Assembly (NCBI GenBank): GCA_965263345.1
Contig: CBDHHC010000021.1
Coordinates: 1-64,000, forward strand
Reading direction: 5' to 3'
DNA length: 64,000 bases
Source of the DNA: CBDHHC01 sp965263345
GTDB lineage: Bacteria; Pseudomonadota; Alphaproteobacteria; Rhizobiales; CBDHHC01
The notes under the pieces are model-generated. The model was not told the origin of the DNA and did not search any database. It saw only the letters and a list, made by a program, of their open reading frames with translations. Made by a program: the position numbers and the translations under genes. Below are positions 1 to 9,150 of the stretch, one piece after another (within the stretch, counting starts at the first letter, position 1; each line of letters begins with the position of its first letter).

Positions 1-2402
1 AGTTTTCACTTATGATATTCGAGGGAATAAGATTTCCGATAATGATCCTGATAAAGGGCGTTGGACCTATCGTTATAATGCGCTTGGATTGTTGGTTGCT
101 CAGACAGACGCAAAAACGCCAGATCACCCGGATTACTTATGATGTGCTTGGTCGTATGCTGACACGTGTCGATAATTCTGATGGTCCATTGGCTAAAACC
201 TCCACCTGGACTTATGACACCGCGCCAGGTAAAGGCATTGGTAAACTACATAGAGCCTCTGGGAATGGTTATGTGGTGACCAACTCCTATGATAATCTGG
301 GCCGCGCATCATCATCGACTGAGCGAATTGACAATCAGAACTTTACCTCATCGACCACATATGACAACCAATCAAGACCTGTGACTGTCAGATATCCATC
401 TGGTTTGACCATTCGCAATAATTATAGCAGCACGGGTGAATTAATCAGCATTACCAATAATGGCACCAATGAAGAATATTGGAGACGTTTGGAAGTTGAT
501 GCGCGTGGTAATGTTACCAGACAAAGGCTGGGCAATGGTGTCGAGACCACCAAAACCTACACACCTGAAAATGGACGATTGTCAGGGATTTTCTCTGCCC
601 GGGGGGCGACCAGCATCCAGCATCTGACCTATCAGTTTGATGCTGTTGGCAATCTGACCCAAAGGCGTGATCAACGTCTCAATCAATCTGAGACTTTTAG
701 ATATGATAATCTCAACCGGGTGATAGAAACCACAACCATTCCGCAACCTGATGGTTCTGGGATCAGTGTGCCTTTCTCTGTTACGTTAAATTATTCTAAA
801 ACCGGGAATATCACCTGGAAGTCTGATGTGGGGGCATATACTTATGGCCAGCGTCATGGCAATTGTGGATCGAACTCTTTTGCCGGTCCCCATGCGGTGA
901 CAACAGTCAGTGGCAATGGAACAACCACCTATTGTTATGACAGAAACGGCAACATGACTTCTGGTGATGGGCGGACTGTGCAATATTCTGCCTTTGATAA
1001 ACCTGTTTATATGTCAAAGGGTGGCAATACGGTTCGTTTCTTCTATGGGCCAGATCGTAAGCGCTTTAAGCGGGTTGATAATACCGTCAATAAAGGGACT
1101 GTGACGACGATCTATGCGGCTGGCAAATCTTATGAACGTATTCAAGATGCCAATGGCACGAAGCTGAAACATTATATTGGTGGCTTTGCGGTTGTGACAC
1201 AAACTGTTGGTGCGGCATCTCCGTTCCAGACAAGCTATCTGCATCATGATCATTTGGGCTCAACCAACGCTATTACCAATGAAGCTGGCCAGGTGACACA
1301 ACGTATGAGCTTTGACAGCTGGGGCAAACGCCGGGAGATTAACTGGCAGTCCTTGAATGAGGCTGCGATTGCGAGCTTTAATACGGAAGTGACAACGCGT
1401 GGCTATACCGGACATGAACAGATCGATCCGATCGGGCTGATCCATATGAACGGCCGGGTGTATGATGCCAAGCTTGGGCGTTTCCTGTCTGCTGATCCGC
1501 ATGTTCAAGCGCCAGATAACCTACAGAACTGGAACCGTTATTCTTATGTGTTGAATAATCCGCTGAGTTATACCGATCCGACGGGGTATTTCTTTAAAGG
1601 CTTGTTCCAGTCGATCGGGAACTTCTTCTCCAACCTGTTCCAGGCGATTGGTGGCGTGTTTAAGAAGCTGCTGCGGAATCCGATTGTGCGGAGTATTATT
1701 CAGATTGTGGCGTGTGCGAATCCGGCTCTGTGTGTCAGTGCTACAATGGCTCTAACTGCCGCCGCGGGTGGTTCTCTGAAGGATGCCGTCATTGCAGGTC
1801 TCTTTGCCTTCGCTCAGATGGCGACCTGGGATGTTGTAGGCATGGCACTGAAATCCTTAAAATTAGCCACTAATGCTATAGCTAAAGGATTGGTCCATGG
1901 CGTTGTTGGAGGTGCTCTATCTGTTGCTCAGGGAGGTAATTTTATTCAAGGGTTTGCGGCGAATGCAATTGGTGCTGCGGTTGGTGTTGCTGCTGTAGGC
2001 TTAGATATTGCCTCACATACTGCAATTGTTGCAATTGCGGGATGTGCCGGGGCTGCTATATCTGGTGGAAAATGCGCTAATGGAGCAGTGACAGCAGCTT
2101 TTGCGAATTTATATAATAACTGGAGGGGATATTTTGCGCGTCTCCGAGCTCAAAAAAGAGCAATGACTTTCTTAAGAAGTCTTGACCGTGGTGTCTCTGG
2201 CCAGAGTCTTAATAGTCGTATATGTCTTAAAGATTTGTTATGTACTGGATATTTTCATAAACTCATAAACGAAATGACCCGTGGCTATCAAGGTCTACCT
2301 TTTCGTAAAGTTGGTAACAACGCTAATCTTAGCCCTAGTGGTCAACATGGATATGGAATATTAAATGGGAATGTCATAGAAAAAAATAGGTATCTCTCAT
2401 AA
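1..2402 (+). pseudogene. RHS/YD-repeat polymorphic toxin, 3' part (RHS1), frame-disrupted
   Basis: The gene enters from the left edge. Bases 2-109 encode RHS text in frame 2 (TYDIRGNK, GRWTYRYNALG), but the frame continues as ITYDVLGRMLTRVD in frame 3. The switch lies at the A5 tract 112-116; four A would restore one frame. The rest holds YD repeats, the RHS core motif (GRVYDAKLGRFLSADPHVQ near 1455-1505, then NWNRYSYVLNNPLSYTDPTGY), a hydrophobic Gly/Ala-rich pre-toxin region (about 1590-2130) and a short AT-rich tip. RHS proteins are large surface or secreted shells that carry a variable C-terminal toxin. The core is closely similar to the second RHS locus at 17840-18410. It has no Hint domain, unlike that locus. 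The downstream tip and immunity gene are also frame-broken. Confidence 0.85.
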
Positions 2403-2617
2403 TGGAAATCTTAGAGGGACAAATAGGAGTAATTACACCTCTAAACGCGGTCAGAGCCAAGCAACTAAATGGGGCTTTAAATCTAGAGTCTTTTTTTCAT
2501 GTTAGACGGCAACATGGCGCAAGGCTTATGGTCCGAATATGGGAAAGAGCTAATGCAATACGATTACGTGCAACTGGAATACATTTACAAAACCCTAAGT
2601 ATCATGTAATGCCATAA
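2380..2617 (+). other. continuation of the RHS1 toxin tip in shifted frames
   Basis: The RHS1 frame stops at 2402 just after an A7 tract (2380-2386). Removing one A would keep the frame open through a basic stretch (NGNLRGTNRSNYTSKRGQSQ) to a T7 tract at 2491-2497. A further one-base shift there would continue to a stop at 2617 (ending NPKYHVMP). I infer the original toxin tip extended to about 2617 and was broken by homopolymer indels. A separate short gene from 2402 is the less likely alternative. I do not recognise the toxin family. Confidence 0.45.
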
Positions 2618-2619
2618 AC

Positions 2620-3385
2620 ATGAGACTTAGACATACATTCATATCTTTTGAAAATGATAAAAGTGGAGAGTTTACTGAGATAAGATATCCAATGACTCTC
2701 CAAGTGAGAAGTCTTTGCAACTTTATTCAAAAAAAAAATAGACAAAGAGAAATTCTCAGCAAATTTTAATCGCTTGATTTTTAATTGTATTACAGAAGGA
2801 GAGCTTGCTTATTATTTAGAACCTAAGCAGTATTTAATCATAAACATACCAATATGCTTGGTTCAATATAAAAATCATAATCATTATGAGTTGAACCAAT
2901 ACTTTAAAGATTCTACCTTAGATTATGATAAACATGACATTCGATTTCCACTCGAAAATTACGAAAAAATCTCTGTAAAAGAAATCAATAATTATTTTAT
3001 AGAAGTCATTATGAAAGGTCTCAATTTTGTTAGGGGAAAAATTGAGCTTCCATTCACGGCATTTGAAACTGGAATAAAAGAATTTAGTGATAATGGATAC
3101 AGAAATAAATGGATTGTAGGGCCTAGAAAAATTCAGAAAACAAAAGTAATTTGTCAGGTTTTATGTGAAATTACGATTGCAAATTTTTTAGCAACTTTTG
3201 AAGTTATTGAGAATAATAAGACAATTTATTCAGAAATTATATGTTGTACACTGCCAGATGAAAGAAATTTCTTAGGAAAATGTAAAAGACTAATTGTAAA
3301 AGATGGCGTAGCCTATGCTTATGATGTCTCCAGCAATTTCAAACTTCAAAGATATAGTAAGAATTTACGAGAATTAATCTCATAA
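2620..3385 (+). pseudogene. probable immunity gene of RHS1, split at an A10 tract
   Basis: An ATG at 2620 opens a 49-codon frame (MRLRHTFISFENDKSGEF...) that stops at 2769. A second frame carries on to 3385. They overlap at a run of ten A (2729-2738), and with nine A the two join into one protein of about 254 residues (…NFIQKKIDKEKFSANFNRLIF…). The position directly behind an RHS toxin tip and the AT-rich, acidic/aromatic composition fit an immunity protein. I recognise no family. As written, translation from 2620 would be truncated; the 3' frame alone could start only from a TTG at 2774. Either a real loss, a length-variable tract or a sequencing error is possible. Confidence 0.55.
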
Positions 3386-3404
3386 ATAAGGATATTCTAT
3401 AACT

Positions 3405-4038
3405 TTACAGCAACGGAGTTTTTCCAAATCGTTTCCAAAGTTTTGGATAATGTTTTGAGAGGTATTGTTCTGTTATTAAGAACCTCCTACCTTTTGGTTT
3501 ACCTGTTGATATGCCTCCAAATATGTATTGGTTAACTGGTGTATAAGGAGATTTCCCAGTTTTTTCTTGCCAAACTTCTCTAGCTACATAGGAAAAATCT
3601 TCAAACTCATAAACACTGTCTACGGTAGTTAAATTTAGATCAGCGAGAATATCTGGATTTTTTATTGCAGCTTCAAATACTGTACGTCCCTTTGACAAAA
3701 GCCAATACTGGAAATAATCAAAACTGTCTTGCCCAATTAGACCTCCATGTATTACCCAACTTGCTCCCCATAAATCCCACGAATAAGAGCGCTTAATTTC
3801 ATTATCAAATGTTAATTCAAAACTTAATATTTCGTTTGATTGAAGTTCTCGAAGAAGTAATTTTAGTTCTTTTTATTTGAAGCTTTGGATTAGTTTCATA
3901 TTTTGTAGTATTATTTATAATATTCCAGAATATATTTACAGGCATTGGTTGTATATTTTGTGCATTAGAAATCGAGCAAGTAAGTATTAAAAAAAACATA
4001 GCGAATATAACAGGTAACTTATTTTTTAGATAATACAT
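3405..4038 (-). pseudogene. secreted DUF4240-like protein, single frameshift
   Basis: Reading leftward from 4038: a signal peptide (MYYLKNKLPVIFAMFFLILT, cleavage after SNA), then FWNIINNTTKYETNPKLQIK, then a shift. The other frame continues LLLRELQSNEILSFELTFDN and SWDLWGASWVIHGG into the segment ending at 3405, which has GRTVFEAAIKNPDILADL and YEFEDFSYVAREVWQEKTG. These are the kind of motifs found in DUF4240 proteins (recalled from memory, not searched). The break is at a T5 tract on the + strand (3870-3874); one more base would restore a protein of about 210 residues. Function of the family is unknown to me. It lies convergent with the immunity gene and could be part of the same accessory island. 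Confidence 0.6.
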
Positions 4039-4166
4039 TTTGGGTATTTTCCTTCTGAAAAATCAAAATTTATATTTTTTAAATTTGATATCAATTGTAA
4101 ATATAACCCTCCCTGGTCAGGTTTTGCAAGTCACACATCACCGCCTCACCTTCACAACCAACGGAG

Positions 4167-4311
4167 CCCCCGCCGGTCAGACTTCTTTAATGCGACATTT
4201 GTCAAGTCTAAATTAATCAACATTGGTCAGGTTGTATACCTGACCACATTATAATGACCCAAACTTAAAGCTTCTATTCCCCGCCTGCTTTGTAAGCCTG
4301 ACCGGCGGGGG
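4167..4311. repeat. REP-pair element with 14-bp terminal inverted repeats
   Basis: The element starts CCCCCGCCGGTCAG (4167-4180) and ends with its exact reverse complement CTGACCGGCGGGGG (4298-4311). Inside, 4179-4279 is a 101-bp sequence found again without change at 22193-22293, including an internal hairpin (GGTCAGGT...ACCTGACC). The ends match the REP heads found elsewhere in the window. A degenerate REP-like piece (TGGTCAGGTTTTGCAAG) lies just before it near 4116. No gene is seen in 4039-4363. Confidence 0.8.
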
Positions 4312-4363
4312 GTATTGTCGCAACAGGATCTGTTGTTTTGCGCAGAATAGGTGGTTGCCTAGC

Positions 4364-4657
4364 TTATGCAGGGATAAATTTTTCCACTTGAATTTCATTT
4401 TCACGTTTGCGCATTTGGAAGGCATCATAACGTGTTTGCATCCGCAAAAGCGTATCCATTTTCACTCCAAACGCTTTTTCAATCCGCAAAGCCATTTCTG
4501 GCGAAAGGGATGCTTTTTCATTCAGAAGATTGGACAAGGCAGGGCGGCCTACGCCTAATATTTCTGCTGCATGGGTTACCGAAAGGTCATCAGGCAAGAC
4601 AGACCGCTTTATAAATCCCCCTGGATGGGGTGGTTTCATACCTATTTTAACAGCCAT
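4364..4657 (-). CDS. higA: HigA-type antitoxin (HTH Xre family)
   Basis: A 97-residue DNA-binding antitoxin. It contains the HigA opening MKPPHPGGFIKRSVL and a helix-turn-helix (SVTHAAEILGVGRPALSNLL), followed by LSPEMALRIEKAFGVKMDTLLRMQ. It should neutralise the HigB toxin encoded just upstream and repress the operon. I chose the ATG at 4657 because AGGAG lies about 8 nt before it; a TTG two codons upstream is too close to that site. It is the second gene of the pair, 18 bp after higB, in the toxin-first order usual for higBA. Confidence 0.9.
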   Translation of the reverse strand: MAVKIGMKPPHPGGFIKRSVLPDDLSVTHAAEILGVGRPALSNLLNEKASLSPEMALRIEKAFGVKMDTLLRMQTRYDAFQMRKRENEIQVEKFIPA

Positions 4658-4675
4658 TCTCAATACTCCTGTTTC

Positions 4676-4966
4676 CTAATGGTAATCCTCATAATCAAGA
4701 TCATAGAGTTCATGTTCTTGATCATCATACCGAAATGTAATGCGCCAGTTTGCAGTGACAGTAAAACTATATGTCTTTGCGCGGTCTCCACTTAACAGAT
4801 GTGGTTTGTATTTTTGAAGATCATAAACTTCTTCAATATCCTCAATATCATTGAGGAAGGCGATAATATCGCTGATTTTTAGGACATAATCTTGGGTTAA
4901 GCCTTTGGGATTATTGTTTTCGACGAAATTCCGAAGGCCTTTATGTCGTATATTCCTGATCTTCAT
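4676..4966 (-). CDS. higB: HigB-type mRNA interferase toxin (RelE superfamily)
   Basis: A 96-residue toxin, the normal size. The start (MKIRNIRHKGLRNFVENNN), the middle (LNDIEDIEEVYDLQKYKPHLLSGDR) and the end (YSFTVTANWRITFRYDDQEHELYDLDYEDYH) match the HigB fold, with the conserved WRITF core. Family members cleave mRNA on the ribosome. The promoter at 4972-5000 has its -10 box only five bases from the start codon, so the transcript may be leaderless or start inside the codon region. Its partner higA follows directly. Confidence 0.92.
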   Translation of the reverse strand: MKIRNIRHKGLRNFVENNNPKGLTQDYVLKISDIIAFLNDIEDIEEVYDLQKYKPHLLSGDRAKTYSFTVTANWRITFRYDDQEHELYDLDYEDYH

Positions 4967-4971
4967 AGAGT

Positions 4972-5000
4972 TTTATAACATATTGTATTGTGTAGCGCAA
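4972..5000 (-). promoter_or_regulatory. predicted sigma70 promoter of higBA
   Basis: On the minus strand TTGCGC (5000-4995), a 17-nt spacer and TATAAA (4977-4972). The higB ATG begins at 4966, which leaves essentially no 5' untranslated region. Confidence 0.55.
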
Positions 5001-5078
5001 CAGGTTATAATTTCATGGTAATCACTTTTTCTAATTTGATTGTTCTTGTAATACATTTTGGCTTTAACCCTTCATAAA

Positions 5079-5165
5079 CCATAACGAAAAAAGAATAAAT
5101 ACCCAGGAAAAAAGTCCTTGACACCGTAACGGTCCTGTGCTATATATATGGCATAATCGGTAGAA
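5079..5165 (+). promoter_or_regulatory. repeated promoter module, copy 1
   Basis: TTGACA (5118-5123), 17-nt spacer and TATATA (5141-5146), with the palindrome ACCGTAACGGT (5123-5133) sitting in the spacer like an operator. About 85 bp around it recur nearly unchanged at 48836-48922, and a weaker relative is at 55781-55818. Here it points at the Phd/PIN operon, with a leader of about 170 nt that holds no gene I can see. Confidence 0.6.
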
Positions 5166-5326
5166 AACTAGAAAAAAATACTTATTTTCTTTAGTCTTAT
5201 TGAAACTAAATTTTTTAAAATATATTGGCTTTTATTTTATCTATGTGCTCTTTCTTCTAAAAACCTTGAATATTATATGTAGTCATATTGTAAATGAATG
5301 TAACTACATTTTGGAAAGATATGACT

Positions 5327-5563
5327 ATGAGCAAAGACATCTCATTGCGTGAGGCAAAAGCACATTTGTCTAAATTGCTCGACCGTGTGGAAAAGGGCGA
5401 AGAGATTATTATCACGCGTCATGGAAAGCCGTCTGCTAAGATGACATCTGTCAAAGCTCAGCGACGGACTGCCGGGGCTTTAAAAGGCCAGATTAAAATG
5501 TCTGATGATTTTGACCAAACAGATGAAGAGATTACTGAGCTATTTGAAGGGCATATTTCTTGA
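5327..5563 (+). CDS. Phd/YefM-family antitoxin
   Basis: A 78-residue antitoxin. MSKDISLREAKAHLSKLLDR, then VEKGEEIIITRHGKPSAKM is the Phd/YefM DNA-binding signature; the acidic C-terminus (MSDDFDQTDEEITELFEG) would wrap the toxin. The ATG at 5327 is preferred because GGAAAG lies 8 nt upstream; ATGs at 5294 and 5321 are possible. The stop overlaps the TTG start of the PIN toxin, so the two are translationally coupled. Confidence 0.9.
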   Translation: MSKDISLREAKAHLSKLLDRVEKGEEIIITRHGKPSAKMTSVKAQRRTAGALKGQIKMSDDFDQTDEEITELFEGHIS

Positions 5564-5943
5564 GCCTGTTAATTGATGCGCATGTTTTGTTATGGTGGCT
5601 GAATGACGATAAACGTCTCGGAGATGCTGCCAGAACATTGATTTCCACACAAGAGACGGCTTCTATCAGTATTGCCAGTCTGTGGGACGTTATCATTAAA
5701 CGCAGGCTTGGAAAACTTGAGGTTGATGTTGATGTCTTGTTTGATACGATCCCGAAGCAAGGTTTTTCAAGCTTGCCAATCGCGCATAGACATTTATTGA
5801 CCTTAGATGGTTTGCCCATGCATCATCGCGATCCGTTTGACCGTATGATTATTGCACAAGCGATGACAGATAAGTGCACTGTCCTAACTGGTGATCAGGC
5901 TTTTTATGTTTATGATATTGCTCATATAGATGCCAGACAATGA
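5560..5943 (+). CDS. PIN-domain ribonuclease toxin (VapC-like)
   Basis: A 127-residue PIN-domain protein of the group found beside Phd-type antitoxins. It opens LLIDAHVLLWWL with the first catalytic Asp, has SLWDVIIKRRLGKL where most relatives have WE, then HHRDPFDRMIIAQA with two Asp, and LTGDQAF near the end. PIN toxins are Mg-dependent endoribonucleases acting on tRNA or rRNA. It starts with TTG at 5560 inside the antitoxin stop (TTGA). The Glu to Asp change in the WE motif is conservative and may not remove activity. Confidence 0.88.
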   Translation: MSLLIDAHVLLWWLNDDKRLGDAARTLISTQETASISIASLWDVIIKRRLGKLEVDVDVLFDTIPKQGFSSLPIAHRHLLTLDGLPMHHRDPFDRMIIAQAMTDKCTVLTGDQAFYVYDIAHIDARQ

Positions 5944-5955
5944 GATGAAACGTCC

Positions 5956-6855
5956 TCAACATTGGGGTAAACCCTGTCTTTTGGTTTTATGGATTATTTC
6001 TTCTTCTTTGCGAAGTTCGTCTTGTTGCCAGCTGTGAATAGCATAGGGTTTCTGGGTGTTGTTTTTAAGCTCTATGACAGCGCGGCGGGTAAAGAGTGTG
6101 CCGGAGGGTGTTTTTGCGATGGCGCTGATGGTGAAGGTTTTTCGGTTGGAGACGAGTTTATAAAGGCCGATTTCTTTTCGTTTGGTGAGTGCTTCTTTTA
6201 AGGTTTGTGGGCTGATATTTGCATCAAAGCCGCTGCGTTTAGAATAGATGGTGACGAGAGGTTTTAGCTGGGTAATGATTTTGTCAGATAACCCTAAGAC
6301 CTGGTGAAGTTCTCCGATGGTCTGGAATTGGAAATTTTTAGGTCCATAGGGTTTGCCGGCTTCTTTATATTCTTTTTCTTCAGCGCCATTTAAGCGTTTT
6401 AGATTATCGGTATCGCGGAAATCTATGATGGCGTCGGTATATTTGTTGGCGATGTCCAAGGGAAGGCCAAGGCCTTGAAACAGGGACAAAAGAAGCGCCT
6501 CATTGGCTGTATTGAGATCAATCTTGCCGGCTTCATCCTGTGCGGACAAACTTAAGATGATATTTTGTTTGCCAAGGCAAAGGACTGGTTGTCCATTGTG
6601 GGCAAAGCGTCTTTTTTCTGGCAATAATCTTGAGGTTTCCAGTAAATCAAGCAGGACAATATTGATACCGCCATCGGCCATGGCTTGTGCTTTGGCGTGG
6701 TCCAGAACATTAGAGGTGAGTTTGGTATGGGTGCGCACTGTGACAACAAAGGAGAGCACAAGGAGCGCCATAAGGCCAAGGCCCCATATGACAATGATGA
6801 GCGCGAAGCCTCTTTGTGATTGACAAGCTGAGGCATCGCGACATTTTAAAAGCAT
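5956..6855 (-). CDS. gspK: type II secretion minor pseudopilin GspK
   Basis: A 299-residue protein, typical for GspK, the large minor pseudopilin that caps the pseudopilus tip. The prepilin motif QSQRGFALIIVIWGLGLMAL has G/F at the cleavage site but no Glu5, as expected for GspK. The body holds AQDEAGKIDLNTANEALL and the helical domain (YTDAIIDFRDTDNLKRLNGAEE). It is the last gene of the leftward gspLMCDK operon and overlaps the gspD stop (TAATG). Processing needs a prepilin peptidase that is not in this window. Confidence 0.93.
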   Translation of the reverse strand: MLLKCRDASACQSQRGFALIIVIWGLGLMALLVLSFVVTVRTHTKLTSNVLDHAKAQAMADGGINIVLLDLLETSRLLPEKRRFAHNGQPVLCLGKQNIILSLSAQDEAGKIDLNTANEALLLSLFQGLGLPLDIANKYTDAIIDFRDTDNLKRLNGAEEKEYKEAGKPYGPKNFQFQTIGELHQVLGLSDKIITQLKPLVTIYSKRSGFDANISPQTLKEALTKRKEIGLYKLVSNRKTFTISAIAKTPSGTLFTRRAVIELKNNTQKPYAIHSWQQDELRKEEEIIHKTKRQGLPQC

Positions 6856-9026
6856 TAGCGGAAGGTCCGTTTGATATTTTCTTTAAAATCTGGTGTGCCG
6901 CCTGGTTTAGGGCGAACTGATAGGTTTAAACGACGGCGGAATTCATTGGTGACCTGATCAGCTTGATAGGGATCTCTGACAACGCGCGGCGTGATTATGA
7001 TAATTAATTCTGTGCGTTCAATTCTGTCGGATTTTTGTTTGAACAGATTACCTAAGATTGGAATGTCGCCAGCAAGTGGGACCTGAGAACGGTTTTTGTT
7101 ATTGTTGTCCTGGATTAAGCCGCCTAATGTCAGGCTTTCTCCGTCATTGACAACAACTGTGGTCTGAATTTTTCGCTGTTGAATGGTTGGAGAGTCAATG
7201 CCTGATGACGTGGTTTGTACAACATCGCTGACTTCCTGTTCAATTTCCAGAAGAACACGGCCGCTGTCATTGACCCGAGGTTTTACAGCTAAGATAACAC
7301 CTGTATCCTTAAAGGAAACAGAATTGACAATTGGAGCGTTTTGATCGACGACGCTCACAGCGGACTGAGTGGCGATCGGAACCTGATCACCAACTTGCAG
7401 GACAGCTTTTTTGTTATCGAGCACCATAACAGACGGCGAAGAGATGACTTTTACATTGGTGATGCTGTTTAGAGCATCAAGGGCAATATCAATTTTAGGT
7501 GTTGAAAAGAAATAAGAGAAGCCTGGAAAGGCCGAAGCGACTGCACCCGATGCTGCATCTGTGAATGTAAAGTTGCTTTTGCCTTTTTGGAAGAACCATT
7601 TGACACCGAATTGTAGCTCATCATTTAAGGAGACTTCGGCAATTGTCGCTTCAAGAAGGACCTGGTTTGGCAGGACATCAATTCGCTCCAAGACACGCAG
7701 GATGCGTTTATAATAATGAGGTGTTGACATAATCAACAGCGAGTTATTGGCTTCATCTGTGACAATTCTTAAAGGAGCTTTTTTGCCATTTGTGTTTGTA
7801 GAAGAAGATGATGATGATCTAGAGGTTCTTTGTTGTGGTTCAGGGCTGTTATTTTCATTGTCCCCATTTTCGCGTGAGCCGTTAGATATTCTGGAGGCTG
7901 TATATTGTGGTGAAACATCGCCAGTTCCAGATGATGTTTCTGTGGTCTCTGCTTTGCCGAGGAATATTTTTTGTAAAATTTCTGTCAGTTCTGAGGCTGG
8001 GCGATTTTGTATTTTATAAACGTAGAGTTGTTCTGATGTGTTTCGGCCTGCCAGATCAAGACGTTTGATCCATTTTTCAGCTTTATATATATGATTTGGT
8101 TGGGAAGAGATGATCAGAACAGCATTTAAGCGCTTATTTGGAATAAAACGGAGCACGCCTTGTACCGGGCCTTTTTTGTCATTGGCGTAAATTGTATCTA
8201 ATTCTTGCACGAGATCTTCCGGGTCTGAATTTTTAGTAGGAACCAGTGAGATTGACATGCCTTTCATGAAGTCAACATCAAAGACATTGATTGCATCTTG
8301 AAGGGTATCGAGTTCGTTAGATGTGCCAGACAAAATGAGGAGGTTGCGGGTTTTATCGATACTTAGAATTGATCCTTCGGGTGCGATGGGTTTTAAAATG
8401 CGGGCCATCTCTGTTGCCGAAACATATTGGAGTGGTGTGATGACGGTCCCAACACCAACTCTTGCCCGCCGATCTCTATCTTTTCTGGTTGTAAGCCGTC
8501 TAACTTTACGATTGGCATTTGAAGCTGGAGCTATTTTGTAAAACTCTCCTTCTTCTTCGATGCCATATCCTTTGCTTTGTAAGATTGTTTCAAAGGTTTT
8601 CAAAAGAGCTTCTTTAGAGACTGCATTGGTGGTCTGGATGGTAATTTGTCCATTTACTTGAGGGTCTATGGTGTAATTGATCTTTAAGGTATCAGCCAGG
8701 ATCACTTTTGCAGCATGTTCAACACTTACACGGACCAAATTCAGTGTCACACCATCTTTGCCATTAAATGTTTTTTTTGCTGAGACTTTGGAAACCCCTT
8801 TAGTGAATTTTCCAGTCCCAGGAAAATGCCGAGTTTGTCTTTTATCAAGTTTATCGGAGGTCCCAGAAAAAAGCTTTTGTGAATTTGGAGTATATTTGTT
8901 ACTTGTTTTTTTATATTTATTGTAACTTGGTCCTAATAATATTTCTTGTGTTGATTTACTAGCACAAGATGAAAGCAATATCAAAACTATAGCATAAGTA
9001 GAACCTAATAAAAATACGCGATGCAA
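6855..9026 (-). CDS. gspD: type II secretion outer-membrane secretin GspD
   Basis: About 723 residues, normal for a secretin. A lipoprotein-type signal (LILLSSC) is followed by the N0 domain (VTLNLVRVSVEHAAKVILAD), N1-N3 repeats, a Ser/Asn-rich spacer in N3 (about residues 385-425, RTSRSSSSSSTNTNG) and the C-terminal secretin core (LLEATIAEVSLNDELQFGVK, VPLAGDIPILGNLFKQKSD, ELIIIITPRVV). It forms the outer-membrane gate. TTG at 9026 is preferred because GGGGGAG is 5 nt upstream; GTG at 9029 is the alternative. The lipobox suggests the secretin can target itself without a separate pilotin. Confidence 0.95.
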   Translation of the reverse strand: MHRVFLLGSTYAIVLILLSSCASKSTQEILLGPSYNKYKKTSNKYTPNSQKLFSGTSDKLDKRQTRHFPGTGKFTKGVSKVSAKKTFNGKDGVTLNLVRVSVEHAAKVILADTLKINYTIDPQVNGQITIQTTNAVSKEALLKTFETILQSKGYGIEEEGEFYKIAPASNANRKVRRLTTRKDRDRRARVGVGTVITPLQYVSATEMARILKPIAPEGSILSIDKTRNLLILSGTSNELDTLQDAINVFDVDFMKGMSISLVPTKNSDPEDLVQELDTIYANDKKGPVQGVLRFIPNKRLNAVLIISSQPNHIYKAEKWIKRLDLAGRNTSEQLYVYKIQNRPASELTEILQKIFLGKAETTETSSGTGDVSPQYTASRISNGSRENGDNENNSPEPQQRTSRSSSSSSTNTNGKKAPLRIVTDEANNSLLIMSTPHYYKRILRVLERIDVLPNQVLLEATIAEVSLNDELQFGVKWFFQKGKSNFTFTDAASGAVASAFPGFSYFFSTPKIDIALDALNSITNVKVISSPSVMVLDNKKAVLQVGDQVPIATQSAVSVVDQNAPIVNSVSFKDTGVILAVKPRVNDSGRVLLEIEQEVSDVVQTTSSGIDSPTIQQRKIQTTVVVNDGESLTLGGLIQDNNNKNRSQVPLAGDIPILGNLFKQKSDRIERTELIIIITPRVVRDPYQADQVTNEFRRRLNLSVRPKPGGTPDFKENIKRTFR

Positions 9027-9150
9027 CACAACTCCCCCTAATAATGGGTTTCCACAACATTAAAATAAAGCCCATTTCTATGAGTTTATAAAACAAACAT
9101 AAATTAAGCGGTATTATGACATTGCGACTTTTTTATTTTTTATAATTATT

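Noticed and set aside
2402..2617. A separate small gene directly behind RHS1
   Set aside because: It reads better as the shifted end of the RHS1 toxin tip; no ribosome site of its own.
1..4040. Explaining all frame breaks as sequencing error
   Set aside because: Possible, but long core genes in the same window are intact and purB and RHS2 show complex decay, so I report the breaks as observed and leave both options open.
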